Of a stretch of DNA of 64,000 bases, positions 45,978 through 54,000 are shown piece by piece (position 1 is the stretch's first letter; each line of letters opens with the position of its first letter). Location: NCBI RefSeq assembly GCF_007475525.1, contig NZ_CP037899.1, positions 1-64,000 of the forward strand. The letters are read 5' to 3'. Below the pieces are notes generated by a model. The model saw nothing but the letters and a program-made list of their open reading frames with translations. It did no database searches and was not told where the DNA came from. This stretch comes from Methylacidiphilum kamchatkense Kam1 (GTDB lineage: Bacteria; Verrucomicrobiota; Verrucomicrobiia; Methylacidiphilales; Methylacidiphilaceae). Position numbers and translations under genes: made by a program.

Positions 45978-47112
45978 TCAAGTTTCCTCTATTTCCCTTT
46001 CTTCTTGCCCCTTCTTTTTCCCTAGTAAATACGCCCAGATAAAAGAATCGAGATCGCCGTCAAGAACTTCCTCTACCTGAGACCTGCTTTCTCCAGTCCT
46101 CAGATCTTTAACCATCTTATATGGTTGTAAGACATACGATCGAATCTGCCTTCCCCAACCTATTTCTCCTTTTTGTCCGTAAATTCTTTCCATTTCGGCT
46201 CTTTTTTTGTCTTTTTCTAGTTCATAAAGCCGAGAACGTAGGATCTTTAAAGCGGTGGCTTTATTTTGTAATTGGCTGCGTTCATTCTGACATACCACAA
46301 CTAATCCAGTAGGTAAATGGGTAATCCGAACAGCCGAATCAGTTGTATTGACACCTTGACCTCCATGGCCGCTGGAGCGGAACACATCTATCTTTAAATC
46401 ACTTTCTTTGATTTCTATGTCGATGGTTTCGTCAACTTCTGCAACAACATCGACGGAAGCAAAGGAAGTTTGTCTTTTCCCTTGAGCGTTAAAAGGGGAA
46501 ATCCTGACAAGACGATGCACGCCGCGCTCTGCTTTTAAATAACCATAGGCATTATTACCCGAAACTAAGATGCTTGCGGATTTGATCCCTGCTTCTTCTC
46601 CAGGAAGAATATCGACAAGACTTACCTTATAGCCATGCCTTTCTGCATAGCGCTGATACATTCGCAAAAGCATTGCAGCCCAATCGCACGCTTCTGTCCC
46701 TCCTGCTCCAGCATGGATTGATAGAATAGCATTCTTCTGATCCAATGGATCAGAAAGAATGAGTTTGACTTCTACTGAATCGAGCAAATCAGAATAATTT
46801 TTTATTTCTCTCTCTAATTCTTCTAGAAGGGAAACTTCTCCACTTTCCTTTATAAGATCGAAGAGAGCTTCTAGATCTTTGAATCTGCTGAGGATGGTGT
46901 AATAATCGGATAGTTTTGCCTTAAGCTCTTTTGATTTAGATATCGCTTTTTCTGATTTTTCGCTTGATTGCCAAAAACCCGGTTCAGTCATTTCTTTTTC
47001 TATAGCTTGAAGTTCTGCTTCAAGCTGCGTAGGGTCAAAGAAACCCCCGTACTGAAAATAATCTCTGTTTGAGTTCGCTAAGTTGGTTCGAGAGTATATG
47101 TAAGTCAGTCAT
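45978..47112 (-). CDS. prfB: Peptide chain release factor 2 (programmed +1 frameshift)
   Basis: Releases nascent chains at UGA and UAA. The first 25 codons begin at ATG 47112 (MTDLHILSNQ) and end at an in-frame TGA at 47037-47035. A +1 shift at CTT TGA C joins them to DPTQLEAELQ and the main frame, giving 377 residues. The specificity tripeptide SPF and the catalytic GGQ in GHGGQGVNTTDS are intact. The same shift controls RF2 level in many bacteria, and this case fits it exactly. Confidence 0.96.
47034..47048 (-). promoter_or_regulatory. prfB +1 programmed frameshift site
   Basis: On the minus strand the sequence CGGGGGTTTCTTTGAC contains the slip codon CTT, the in-frame stop TGA followed by C, and a Shine-Dalgarno-like GGGGG three bases before CTT. 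This is the known RF2 autoregulatory arrangement, so the break here is functional and not an error. Confidence 0.93.
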
Positions 47113-47449
47113 ATTCAAAATTTATGAAATTTCTCTTGAAAAACAAGGCTTCTTTCTCTTCTACACCATACTGTTGTCTGCAGGGTTAATAGGTTCCAGA
47201 ACGCAAATCTTAGTCTAAATCTTAGTCTATTTCTATATTCTAAGAAGCAGTTCTGCCTTTTTTAGCTCGGCAATTTTTCTAAACGCTTAAGCTACTAACT
47301 CTTGCACCCTAGCCGCTTTGGTAGTTGGCTTCTTTGGAAAGCAGATAGATTGAGTATCAAAATATCTAAAACCTGTGGTGTTTTTCTTATTCAGTCCTGT
47401 TGGATCATTACATCCTCTTTCTAACCGTTGGGGCACTTGGGGTATACGA
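47113..47449. other. Gene-free stretch with short tandem repeat
   Basis: 337 bases between prfB and the thioredoxin-fold gene. No coding frame of note. It contains the perfect 12-base tandem duplication described separately and must hold the prfB promoter. Confidence 0.5.
47205..47228. repeat. 12-bp tandem duplication
   Basis: AAATCTTAGTCT occurs twice without spacer (47205-47216 and 47217-47228). It is upstream of prfB. Most likely a replication-slippage duplication; a pair of protein sites is possible but unsupported. Confidence 0.6.
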
Positions 47450-48127
47450 TCAAGTGGAGGAGTTGGTAAAGTGTTTTTTTTCCCTTTCTAGTTTTTGGAT
47501 CGCTTTGTGAATTCTATTTAGAGTTAGATCGATATTATCGAGATTTTTTTCAACTTGATAAAGGTTTCCAGACTTATCATAGATTAAGATTTGAGTGGCG
47601 TTTTTGGGAACTCCAAAATCATGGGTTAACATGCCGTTCATGTCGAGCACAGGGAAGGGACGAGAGTTTTCATTAAAATTTTTTTTAATGTGGGAAAGAG
47701 CTAATCCTTTAAAAAACCCTGCGTGAGAAATGTCTTCAACTAAGATCAGTGCCACATCATCAGGCAGTTTTGTTTTAGGATCCTCTCCAAGCAGTCGAGC
47801 CCATTTTTCTTGCTTTTTACCCTGAGTCATGTTGGGTACGGAAACGATAAAGACAGTGATTTTTCCTAGAAACTGATTTATGGAATGCTTTTTCCCTAAG
47901 GGATCGATCAAGGTATAAGAGGGAATATGACGAGCGTATCCATCGTAGTGAATAGAATAATTGGGGGAAGTTTTTTCAGCTGCTTGCAACAAGGAAGAAC
48001 TACACAAAAGGAGCAGTACGAATAGAACCACGTTTGGAATAATACGAATGCGATAGAATTTCTCTTTGCTCTTTACTTCTGGGATAGGTCCGATAGCCAA
48101 CAGTTTCTTTTTGCATGAAATAAGCAT
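47450..48127 (-). CDS. Thioredoxin-fold exported protein without active-site cysteines (YtfJ-like)
   Basis: A 225-residue protein with a hydrophobic N-terminal segment (about 31-50), suggesting export or anchoring. After it comes a redoxin-like layout, with IPSYTLIDPLGKKHSINQFLG, a strand VFIVSVPN at the position of a redox CxxC, and a later DKSGNLY. The CxxC is absent. It resembles the periplasmic YtfJ group in broad outline. Redox activity is therefore unlikely and the role is unknown. An in-frame shorter start after the basic leader is possible. Confidence 0.6.
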   Translation of the reverse strand: MLISCKKKLLAIGPIPEVKSKEKFYRIRIIPNVVLFVLLLLCSSSLLQAAEKTSPNYSIHYDGYARHIPSYTLIDPLGKKHSINQFLGKITVFIVSVPNMTQGKKQEKWARLLGEDPKTKLPDDVALILVEDISHAGFFKGLALSHIKKNFNENSRPFPVLDMNGMLTHDFGVPKNATQILIYDKSGNLYQVEKNLDNIDLTLNRIHKAIQKLEREKKHFTNSST

Positions 48128-48236
48128 AATGCATATTCTATGGGAAAATTTTTATTTAACTAAAAACATTTTTGGGGGTTTTGTTGTATTTAAAATAATT
48201 GAATTTCTTTCAGTTATTGAAAAAGCAGCCTGATTT

Positions 48237-48710
48237 ATGGAGCCAGCAAGCCAGGAAAGTAGAGAGTCCAGCTTTTCCCATCTCTCTCCATCAGGAGAGG
48301 CCAGAATGGTTAATGTGACGGACAAAGCTATACAAAAAAGAACGGCAATTGCTGAAGGCTTTATAACGCTTTCTCAAGAAACGATTGGCCTTTTGCGGGC
48401 TAAGGCTATGCCTAAAGGAGATGTGCTCACCGTTGCCAAGATTGCAGCGATTATGGCAGCTAAAAAAACAGGGGAACTCATACCTTTAGCCCACACTATT
48501 GGCCTTTCTTATGCGGATACACACTTTGAGATCGAAGAAAGCGGAATAAGAGTTGTCGCAAGGGCCGAATCAGTTGCGAAGACAGGGGTGGAGATGGAGG
48601 CGCTTGTTATGGTCTCAGTAGCCCTTTTGACTCTCTACGATATGTGTAAGGCGGTTGACAAATCAATGGTCATGGGTCAAATCAAACTTGTAGAGAAAAA
48701 AAAGGAATGA
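48237..48710 (+). CDS. moaC: Cyclic pyranopterin monophosphate synthase MoaC
   Basis: Second enzyme of molybdenum cofactor synthesis, forming cyclic pyranopterin from the MoaA product. The 157-residue frame shows ARMVNVTDK, AKIAAIMAAKKTGELIPLAH and GVEMEALVMVSVALLTLYDMCKAVDK; the KKTGELIPLAH stretch is diagnostic. Its last 4 bases overlap the next gene. moaA is not in the window. Confidence 0.96.
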   Translation: MEPASQESRESSFSHLSPSGEARMVNVTDKAIQKRTAIAEGFITLSQETIGLLRAKAMPKGDVLTVAKIAAIMAAKKTGELIPLAHTIGLSYADTHFEIEESGIRVVARAESVAKTGVEMEALVMVSVALLTLYDMCKAVDKSMVMGQIKLVEKKKE

Positions 48711-49210
48711 AAATTGGCCGTATTACATTAAGTGACAGAGCCTATGCGGGTATTTACAAGGATCAAAGTGGTCCTGAAATCGAAAAAGTTATCATGAGCC
48801 TATTTGCTGAACCCGTAGAATTTATTTCTGTGTTGATTCCTGATGAAAAAAATTTGCTTGTTTCCGAATTTTTGAGGCTTGTTGATGAACTGGACTGTCC
48901 TCTAGTTCTCACAACTGGAGGCACAGGGCCATCTTCAAGAGATGTTACTCCCGAAGCAACAAGGCTTGTCTTAGAGAAGGAATTGCCTGGCTTTGGCGAA
49001 ATCATGCGAATGGAGTCGTATAAGAAAGTAAAGACGGCAATATTATCAAGAGCAGTTGCTGGAATTAGAAAACGCTCCCTTATCATTAATTTACCGGGCA
49101 AGCCCTCTGCCATAGCCGAATGTTTAATGCTTCTGGGAGAAGCCATAGCCGAATGTTTAGATCATCTTCGCGGTTATAGGCCTCTTCTAGCAATTGGAGA
49201 CAAAAAATAG
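48707..49210 (+). CDS. Molybdopterin adenylyltransferase MogA/MoaB family
   Basis: Adenylylates molybdopterin before metal insertion. The 167 residues have the MoCF signature TTGGTGPSSRDVTPEAT and the GIRKRSLIINLPGKPSA region. It starts inside the moaC stop (ATGA overlap), so the pair is translationally coupled. MogA and MoaB are hard to tell apart by sequence, hence no symbol. Confidence 0.92.
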   Translation: MKIGRITLSDRAYAGIYKDQSGPEIEKVIMSLFAEPVEFISVLIPDEKNLLVSEFLRLVDELDCPLVLTTGGTGPSSRDVTPEATRLVLEKELPGFGEIMRMESYKKVKTAILSRAVAGIRKRSLIINLPGKPSAIAECLMLLGEAIAECLDHLRGYRPLLAIGDKK

Positions 49211-49317
49211 AATGCATCGAAACGTCTGACATGTATTGTTTAGAGAAAAATTAAATAGAAAACAAGTTGATCTGCTAAAACTGTAGGAATTATGGTACAA
49301 AAAAGACATAGGAGTAG

Positions 49318-49340
49318 AAACTTCGACAAAGAAGTTTTTT
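49318..49340 (+). terminator. Possible intrinsic terminator after moaC-mogA
   Basis: Inverted repeat AAACTTC and GAAGTTT around the loop GACAAA, followed by TTT then GCG. The stem is AT-rich and the U-tract short, so the call is weak, but it lies about 100 bases past the mogA stop. Confidence 0.35.
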
Positions 49341-49425
49341 GCGTTAAGATTTTTGAATAGAGTCTTGTAAAAAAAAAGGAATAACAGTTTTAATGTAAAG
49401 CTTATAAAGCGGAGTCAGTTATTCT

Positions 49426-49854
49426 ATGAAGCCAACGGTTTACGAAATTGAAGAAGGAAATAAATTATTGCCACGATTTGATCTTCATGAGTATTTGCCT
49501 TGTATCACTCTGGATGCGGAAACTGGGGAAGTGCTTATGTTAGGATACATGAATAAAGAGGCTTTGGAAAGAACAATAGAAACAGGGTTGGCAACTTATT
49601 ATAGCCGATCGCGAAAAAAAATTTGGGTCAAAGGAGAGGAATCGGGATTTTTTCAACACGTGAAGGATATTTTCATCGATGATGATCAAGATACCATACT
49701 TTTAAAAGTGAAAGTCGATGGCGGTGCCTCCTGTCATGTTGGTTATAGAAGTTGTTTTTATAGAAAGCTAAAAGCGGGAAGCAAAGAAGAACTTGAATTT
49801 ACTGAAAAACATAAAGTTTTTGATCCAAAAATTGTTTATAAACATAGCTCATGA
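49426..49854 (+). CDS. hisI: Phosphoribosyl-AMP cyclohydrolase
   Basis: Third step of histidine synthesis, opening the AMP ring. The 142 residues have the family stretch GEVLMLGYMNKEAL, the SRSRKKIWVKGE loop, and the metal-binding cysteines in GASCHVGYRSCFY. It is the single-domain form (no HisE fusion). Other his genes are not nearby, so regulation is separate. Confidence 0.96.
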   Translation: MKPTVYEIEEGNKLLPRFDLHEYLPCITLDAETGEVLMLGYMNKEALERTIETGLATYYSRSRKKIWVKGEESGFFQHVKDIFIDDDQDTILLKVKVDGGASCHVGYRSCFYRKLKAGSKEELEFTEKHKVFDPKIVYKHSS

Positions 49855-49863
49855 CTTTACATC

Positions 49864-50952
49864 CTAATTCGGGATTTCCCAGTCAACCCATCTCACTAAA
49901 TCCTCGATCCTATTCCTTCCGTCATGATGCCAAAATGCCGAAGGCTCTTGCATTTGTCCTACAGAACAAAATCTTGTGGCCCCAGCGTCAATAAAAATCC
50001 TAACAATATCATCTGGAATTGTTTCGAAAACACCTACCGTACTTATCATACCCTGGATAGGTTTCAGCCATTCCTTTAGCTTTGTTTTGTCCACACTGTC
50101 AACATAAATGGTTCGATAGCCACAAGTGGGTTCAAAACTGTTGGATCTTCTATGGATTACCGTCCAGGGATTAATCTCTGTTAGGCTACTTTCCCATACA
50201 GTCCAACCCAGGGCCTTTGAACAATCCCGGAGTTGTTTAATAGTTGCGAGTTCTTCCATATTAATATCAAAGCCTTTTTCTGAGCTTGTCTGACTCAGAC
50301 TTTCCGCAAGAGCTCCGCAAAAAGATAGAATGGTGTTGGTTGGTGTGGTCTCTTCGATGAGCATTGATTGAGGAGAAAGACAGCCTAACTGGCTAAAAAG
50401 ACTGATATCTTTAGCGCTTAGGGTTATTTTTTCTCTGTTTATGTTTTCGATTGTGCCTACCCAAATTAGGCTGACTTTATGGCCATGGCCGATAAATCGT
50501 TTGTCACTAGGAGTTAGAGCTTTGAAATGCTCAATTGTCCGATTCCCACCAAAAACAACAATGCAATCGGATTGTTCAAAGGCTTTTTGGTTGAATGCAA
50601 AACAAAGTTCGACTTGATTTTTCAACTCTTTTGGAAGGAAAGAAATAAACCTTAAGAGTGATTCTGTGACCGGTTTGGGACACTGAACAACATTGAAAGA
50701 GCCTACCAGTAGCCCAAGTAAAACACTTTGAAAACCAGCTACGTATAAGTTGGCTGCCAGTACATGATATATTTGTCGTGGAGCGATAGCCTTGGTTTTC
50801 GCTTGTCCATATTCAAAGAAGTCATCCAAAGCAGTTAAACTTTTTAATTCCAGTTCCACAAGCCGGATGAGATCCTCTTTTCCTCTGAAGCCAATTTCTG
50901 GGAAAAGTTTGCAAATTGCATCAAGCATTTCAATTCTTTCCAAAGTTTGCAT
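49864..50952 (-). CDS. LuxC-like acyl-CoA/acyl-protein reductase
   Basis: A 362-residue aldehyde-dehydrogenase-like protein of the LuxC family, which reduces activated fatty acids to aldehydes with NADPH. The middle has a hydrophobic nucleotide-binding segment (CIVVFGGNRTIEHF) and the C-terminal core has LFSQLGCLSPQSMLIEE with the catalytic Cys, then the YRTIYVDSVD and ATRFCSVGQMQEPS region. It stands 3 bases after a LuxE-like gene on the same strand; luxA, luxB and luxD are absent, so light emission is not implied. Confidence 0.85.
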   Translation of the reverse strand: MQTLERIEMLDAICKLFPEIGFRGKEDLIRLVELELKSLTALDDFFEYGQAKTKAIAPRQIYHVLAANLYVAGFQSVLLGLLVGSFNVVQCPKPVTESLLRFISFLPKELKNQVELCFAFNQKAFEQSDCIVVFGGNRTIEHFKALTPSDKRFIGHGHKVSLIWVGTIENINREKITLSAKDISLFSQLGCLSPQSMLIEETTPTNTILSFCGALAESLSQTSSEKGFDINMEELATIKQLRDCSKALGWTVWESSLTEINPWTVIHRRSNSFEPTCGYRTIYVDSVDKTKLKEWLKPIQGMISTVGVFETIPDDIVRIFIDAGATRFCSVGQMQEPSAFWHHDGRNRIEDLVRWVDWEIPN

Positions 50953-50955
50953 GTG

Positions 50956-52026
50956 CTAACGATGGGTGTTTTCAAAAAAGGCCATTTCTTCAATGCTTAA
51001 AGAACAACCCCTTGGGGGAGCATGATTAGATCTTCCTATAAGATAAAATCCTTCTTGAGTTTTTATTGCTATATCGAGAGTTTGTATGCAAAGAACAGAA
51101 TCGACATTGGCAAGATCTATCCAACGGACCAAACCTTTTTGACCGACTTGACATTCTTTTTCTGTTCTAGGATCGATAACCAAAACTTTGGCCCATGGAG
51201 GGACTAAAAATGTCCCATTAGTTCCTTTGGAATAAGCCTGACTAGATAATTCTGTCATCCCATACTCGCTGAAGATATGGTCGAGTGTGATCCCAAAGTA
51301 AGAAGATAATTTTTGATAAAATTCTTTTTTGTCGATCTCTTTATACTTTCCTTTCATCCCCCCTGTTTCAAGGATAAAAGAGCCCTGAGGAAGCGATAAA
51401 GATATAGGGTGTTTTTCCATGAGTAAAACGAAGCTGAAAGCCGTTCCACAGATTCCAACTTTTCTGCCGGCTGAAATGTCCAAACTGAGTTTTTGGAGAA
51501 AGGGATCAATGCAAAATGTTTTGTTTTGAATCCAAAAATGGGACGGGAAAGGGTTTGTTTCTGCCCAAAAAGAAAACATTGCAGAAAGGGAGCTATGAGG
51601 ATTTTCATGAGGAGATTCTGTTAGGAAATGAAGACATGCTGTATTGATAGGGATAGCAGCTTCGTTAGCTCCCTGTAAAGACATAGCCTTATAAATCAAT
51701 GGATCTAAAAAATAATGTCTTCCTTGGATTCCAGAGGTGGTGCCACTGGTAAGGTAATAGCCTGCTGCCTGTTCAACGGTGTAACAAAAGATGGTTTCTT
51801 TTTTGAAAAGTTCTTGGGGAATGGCGGGAATTTCTTTCCAAGAAGAAATGCGATTTGAAATAGTTTCCATCAAAGTTTTATAGGGAGGGCAATGTTTCCT
51901 TTGAAAATCATATAATCTAAAAGCTAATGATTCGAAATTTTGAGGATTTTCTCGAAGGCTTAATAATTGATGAATCCACCACTGCCTATTAGCTGGATCT
52001 TGAAAAAAACTTCTTTGGCCTTCCAT
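50956..52026 (-). CDS. LuxE-like acyl-protein synthetase
   Basis: ANL-fold enzyme that activates a fatty acid with ATP and transfers it to a reductase. The 356 residues include the P-loop YYLTSGTTSGIQG and the SEYGMTELSSQAYSKG segment expected of LuxE. I choose ATG 52026 (MEGQRSFF) because AAGGAAAG precedes it; an ATG at 52050 adds eight residues. With the LuxC neighbour it forms a fatty-acid reductase. The pair is divergent from two bactofilins. Confidence 0.84.
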   Translation of the reverse strand: MEGQRSFFQDPANRQWWIHQLLSLRENPQNFESLAFRLYDFQRKHCPPYKTLMETISNRISSWKEIPAIPQELFKKETIFCYTVEQAAGYYLTSGTTSGIQGRHYFLDPLIYKAMSLQGANEAAIPINTACLHFLTESPHENPHSSLSAMFSFWAETNPFPSHFWIQNKTFCIDPFLQKLSLDISAGRKVGICGTAFSFVLLMEKHPISLSLPQGSFILETGGMKGKYKEIDKKEFYQKLSSYFGITLDHIFSEYGMTELSSQAYSKGTNGTFLVPPWAKVLVIDPRTEKECQVGQKGLVRWIDLANVDSVLCIQTLDIAIKTQEGFYLIGRSNHAPPRGCSLSIEEMAFFENTHR

Positions 52027-52117
52027 AGCTTTTTCTTTCCTTTTTATCATAGCGAAATAAACTACATTAAAAATATAGCGAATTTATAAAAAAATCCCTT
52101 TTGAGTGGGAGCAAAAG

Positions 52118-52360
52118 ATGCAGACCAAAGATGACGTGACCATTTTGTCTCCGTATATTTCGCTGGAAGGAGAATTGTGGGTGAGGGATAAGGCGATTGT
52201 CAATTGTCATATTCAAGGGAAAATACGAGTTGGAGGAAAGTTGGAAATACTTTCTGAAGCGGTCATCGAAGGAGAAGTCTATGCGCAAGCCATTGAGATA
52301 GATTCGGGAGCTACAATAAATGGAAGAATAGTAATCGGAAAAAACAAGCTAAATAGTTAA
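52118..52360 (+). CDS. Bactofilin-type polymer-forming protein (small)
   Basis: An 80-residue protein made almost wholly of short beta repeats, such as ISLEGELWVRDKAIVNCHIQ and IEGEVYAQAIEIDSGATING. These short triangular-helix turns are the core of bactofilins (DUF583), which self-assemble into filaments in the cytoplasm or at membranes. It lacks the usual flanking tails. Its last base is the first base of the next gene's ATG, so the two are coupled. Confidence 0.83.
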   Translation: MQTKDDVTILSPYISLEGELWVRDKAIVNCHIQGKIRVGGKLEILSEAVIEGEVYAQAIEIDSGATINGRIVIGKNKLNS

Positions 52361-53124
52361 TGCAACCAGAGAGTTCCAAGCGATTAGATAGTAAAACGCA
52401 ACTTATTAGGTGTCCTGCTTGTGGACATTCTCAAGTTGAATCCAGATGGGCGTTGTCAACTATTTGTAAGAAATGCTACCATTATATTGGGCTTGCTACA
52501 AAAAAAGACCCCGTTTCATTTCTTCCTTCTATTCCCTCCAAGACGCGTGAAATTACCTGCCCTTACTGTCAAAACTCTCAAAAAATTTATGCTCAAGCCC
52601 TTTCTGTCGGTTGTGCTTTCTGTGGGGCCTATCTTTATGTGGAAAATCTTTGCCTAAAAGGAAAGATAAAAAGAAAAATATCGACTCTTGGAGATGTTAA
52701 TTTTGAGGCTGGATCGGAATATGCGGGACCTACTGTACAAGGAAGAAGAATAAGAATCAGGGGGATAATGCAATGTTCTTTTAAAGCCTTGGAAGAAGTG
52801 GAATTTTTCTCGCAGAGTGTTGTCAAAGGAATAGTCGTTGCGCCGCGGGTAATTGTTAATCGATTTTCTTCTGCCAAAGTAAAGGAAGTGGTTAGTTACG
52901 AGCTTATAGTTAAAGGACAACTTGAGTGTGAGACCATCATTGCCAGAGATTTTTTGAAAATTGAATCTTTCGGTAGGATTACGACAAAAAAAATGTTAAC
53001 CAATAGGCTTGTGGCTGAACTTTTTTCTCGGCTAGAAGCGGACTTCGAAACTTATTCGTTACTTACTCGAGATATCCATAAAAATGGAATAGAGCTAGGA
53101 GAAGAGAGGCTCTTTTTAACTTAA
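52360..53124 (+). CDS. Bactofilin-like protein with two N-terminal zinc ribbons
   Basis: A 254-residue protein. Two Cys4 zinc-ribbon-like motifs head it: CPACGHSQ with CKKC (about residues 18-39) and CPYCQNSQ with CAFC (about 67-87). Then follow beta repeats of bactofilin type (GDVNFEAGSEYAGPTVQGRR, SVVKGIVVAPRVIVNRFSSA and others) and a charged C-terminal tail. The layout suggests a filament that binds nucleic acid or a protein partner through the ribbons; this is inference. It is coupled to the small bactofilin. Confidence 0.75.
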   Translation: MQPESSKRLDSKTQLIRCPACGHSQVESRWALSTICKKCYHYIGLATKKDPVSFLPSIPSKTREITCPYCQNSQKIYAQALSVGCAFCGAYLYVENLCLKGKIKRKISTLGDVNFEAGSEYAGPTVQGRRIRIRGIMQCSFKALEEVEFFSQSVVKGIVVAPRVIVNRFSSAKVKEVVSYELIVKGQLECETIIARDFLKIESFGRITTKKMLTNRLVAELFSRLEADFETYSLLTRDIHKNGIELGEERLFLT

Positions 53125-53447
53125 GAGTTTTTAGTCTAATTGGTATTGTTAAGAATTTGACTTATCCTTATTCCTGCTAATGGTCTCTTTAGAATTCTTC
53201 ACGAGCAATCTCTTCATGGTTATTTCTTGACAAAAATTGATACCCTAATTATGATAAGCTCTCCTTAGGGATTCAATGGGGACTTCGTCTGAGATCAGAA
53301 ATCTAAGAGATTGAGAAGGGTACGTGAAGAACGAAGATTGGTCTAGATGAAAGTTTTTTTGGGGAGGATGTAAATCCAAAAGCAGGTCTTCTTGATCAAA
53401 CAAGAAGAATTTCTTTAATTGATAAACAAGTATAATGGGAGAGTAAG
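53125..53447. other. Intergenic region and long leader of the PVC signature gene
   Basis: 323 bases without a coding frame. The promoter at 53227-53255 would give a transcript with a leader of about 185 bases before ATG 53448. In that leader CTTCGT (53283-53288) could pair with ACGAAG (53332-53337), but I see no named riboswitch. Confidence 0.4.
53227..53255 (+). promoter_or_regulatory. Consensus-like sigma-70 promoter
   Basis: TTGACA (53227-53232) and TATGAT (53250-53255) are separated by exactly 17 bases, 11 of 12 matches to the vegetative consensus. The start would fall near 53262. It points to the small basic protein gene and implies strong expression, as expected of a ribosome-associated protein. 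Confidence 0.7.
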
Positions 53448-53600
53448 ATGTCTCAACATAGAAGCTACCGAAGTGGTTCCATGTTAGCAGCCAAAAGAAA
53501 TGTGCTTAAAAGATATGAGCGGATTAATATTTTGAAAAAGCAAGGAAAATGGAAGGAAGGGGATAGGGTTCTTGGCCTACCAAAGACCAAGCCAGTCTAA
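53448..53600 (+). CDS. Small basic protein, PVC signature family
   Basis: A 50-residue Lys/Arg-rich protein beginning MSQHRSYRSGSMLAAKRNVL and ending GLPKTKPV. It matches the small basic protein conserved in Verrucomicrobia, Chlamydiae and Planctomycetes and described as a PVC signature protein, thought to bind nucleic acid or ribosomes. The GLPKTKPV end is particularly characteristic. GGGAGAG at 53438-53444 supplies a ribosome site. It gives the clearest taxonomic clue in the window. Confidence 0.9.
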   Translation: MSQHRSYRSGSMLAAKRNVLKRYERINILKKQGKWKEGDRVLGLPKTKPV

Positions 53601-54000
53601 AGATTCCGATATTTAAAAAAAAAATAATTTCTCTCTCAGAGCATTTTAAGGATGCCTGAAGGCGTCAGGAAGGAATCATTTCCTCATTGGGCTTATTAAC
53701 TCTCCTGTTGTTCTGCTGCTTTCCAATCAGTGATTACTGACTTTAGAAAAGTAAGAAGGCTTTTGGATGCTTTACGTTTGCAAGCATATACGGCTCTATA
53801 CGGCTCTAAGAGATAGGATAGAGTGCCATGGGCATTCTTTAGGCAAGAGAGGATAGTTGTGAAATGGAAACTTAGCTAAGAACACAGCCATTTCCAATTG
53901 ATAATTGATTACACCTCTAGGCTTCCTCCAAATAGGCGTTAACATTGTTCTTTTAGCTCTATAGTTTGCCAGCAATTGGTTATACGAAAACTCTAATCCA
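53601..54000. other. Gene-free stretch with 10-bp tandem repeat
   Basis: 400 bases between convergent genes. The only structure noted is a tandem repeat of TATACGGCTC at 53787-53808 (two copies plus TA). A GTCAGGAAGGAA stretch near 53670 recalls an SRP RNA but does not fold as one. No coding frame stands out. Confidence 0.45.

Noticed and set aside
49650-49665. CACGTG-containing word in hisI as a parS site
   Set aside because: Only the central bases fit; the flanking TGTTNC and GAAACA halves are missing.
53655-53685. GTCAGGAAGGAA stretch resembling signal recognition particle RNA
   Set aside because: The core CCGGAAGG tetraloop helix and flanking pairing cannot be drawn.
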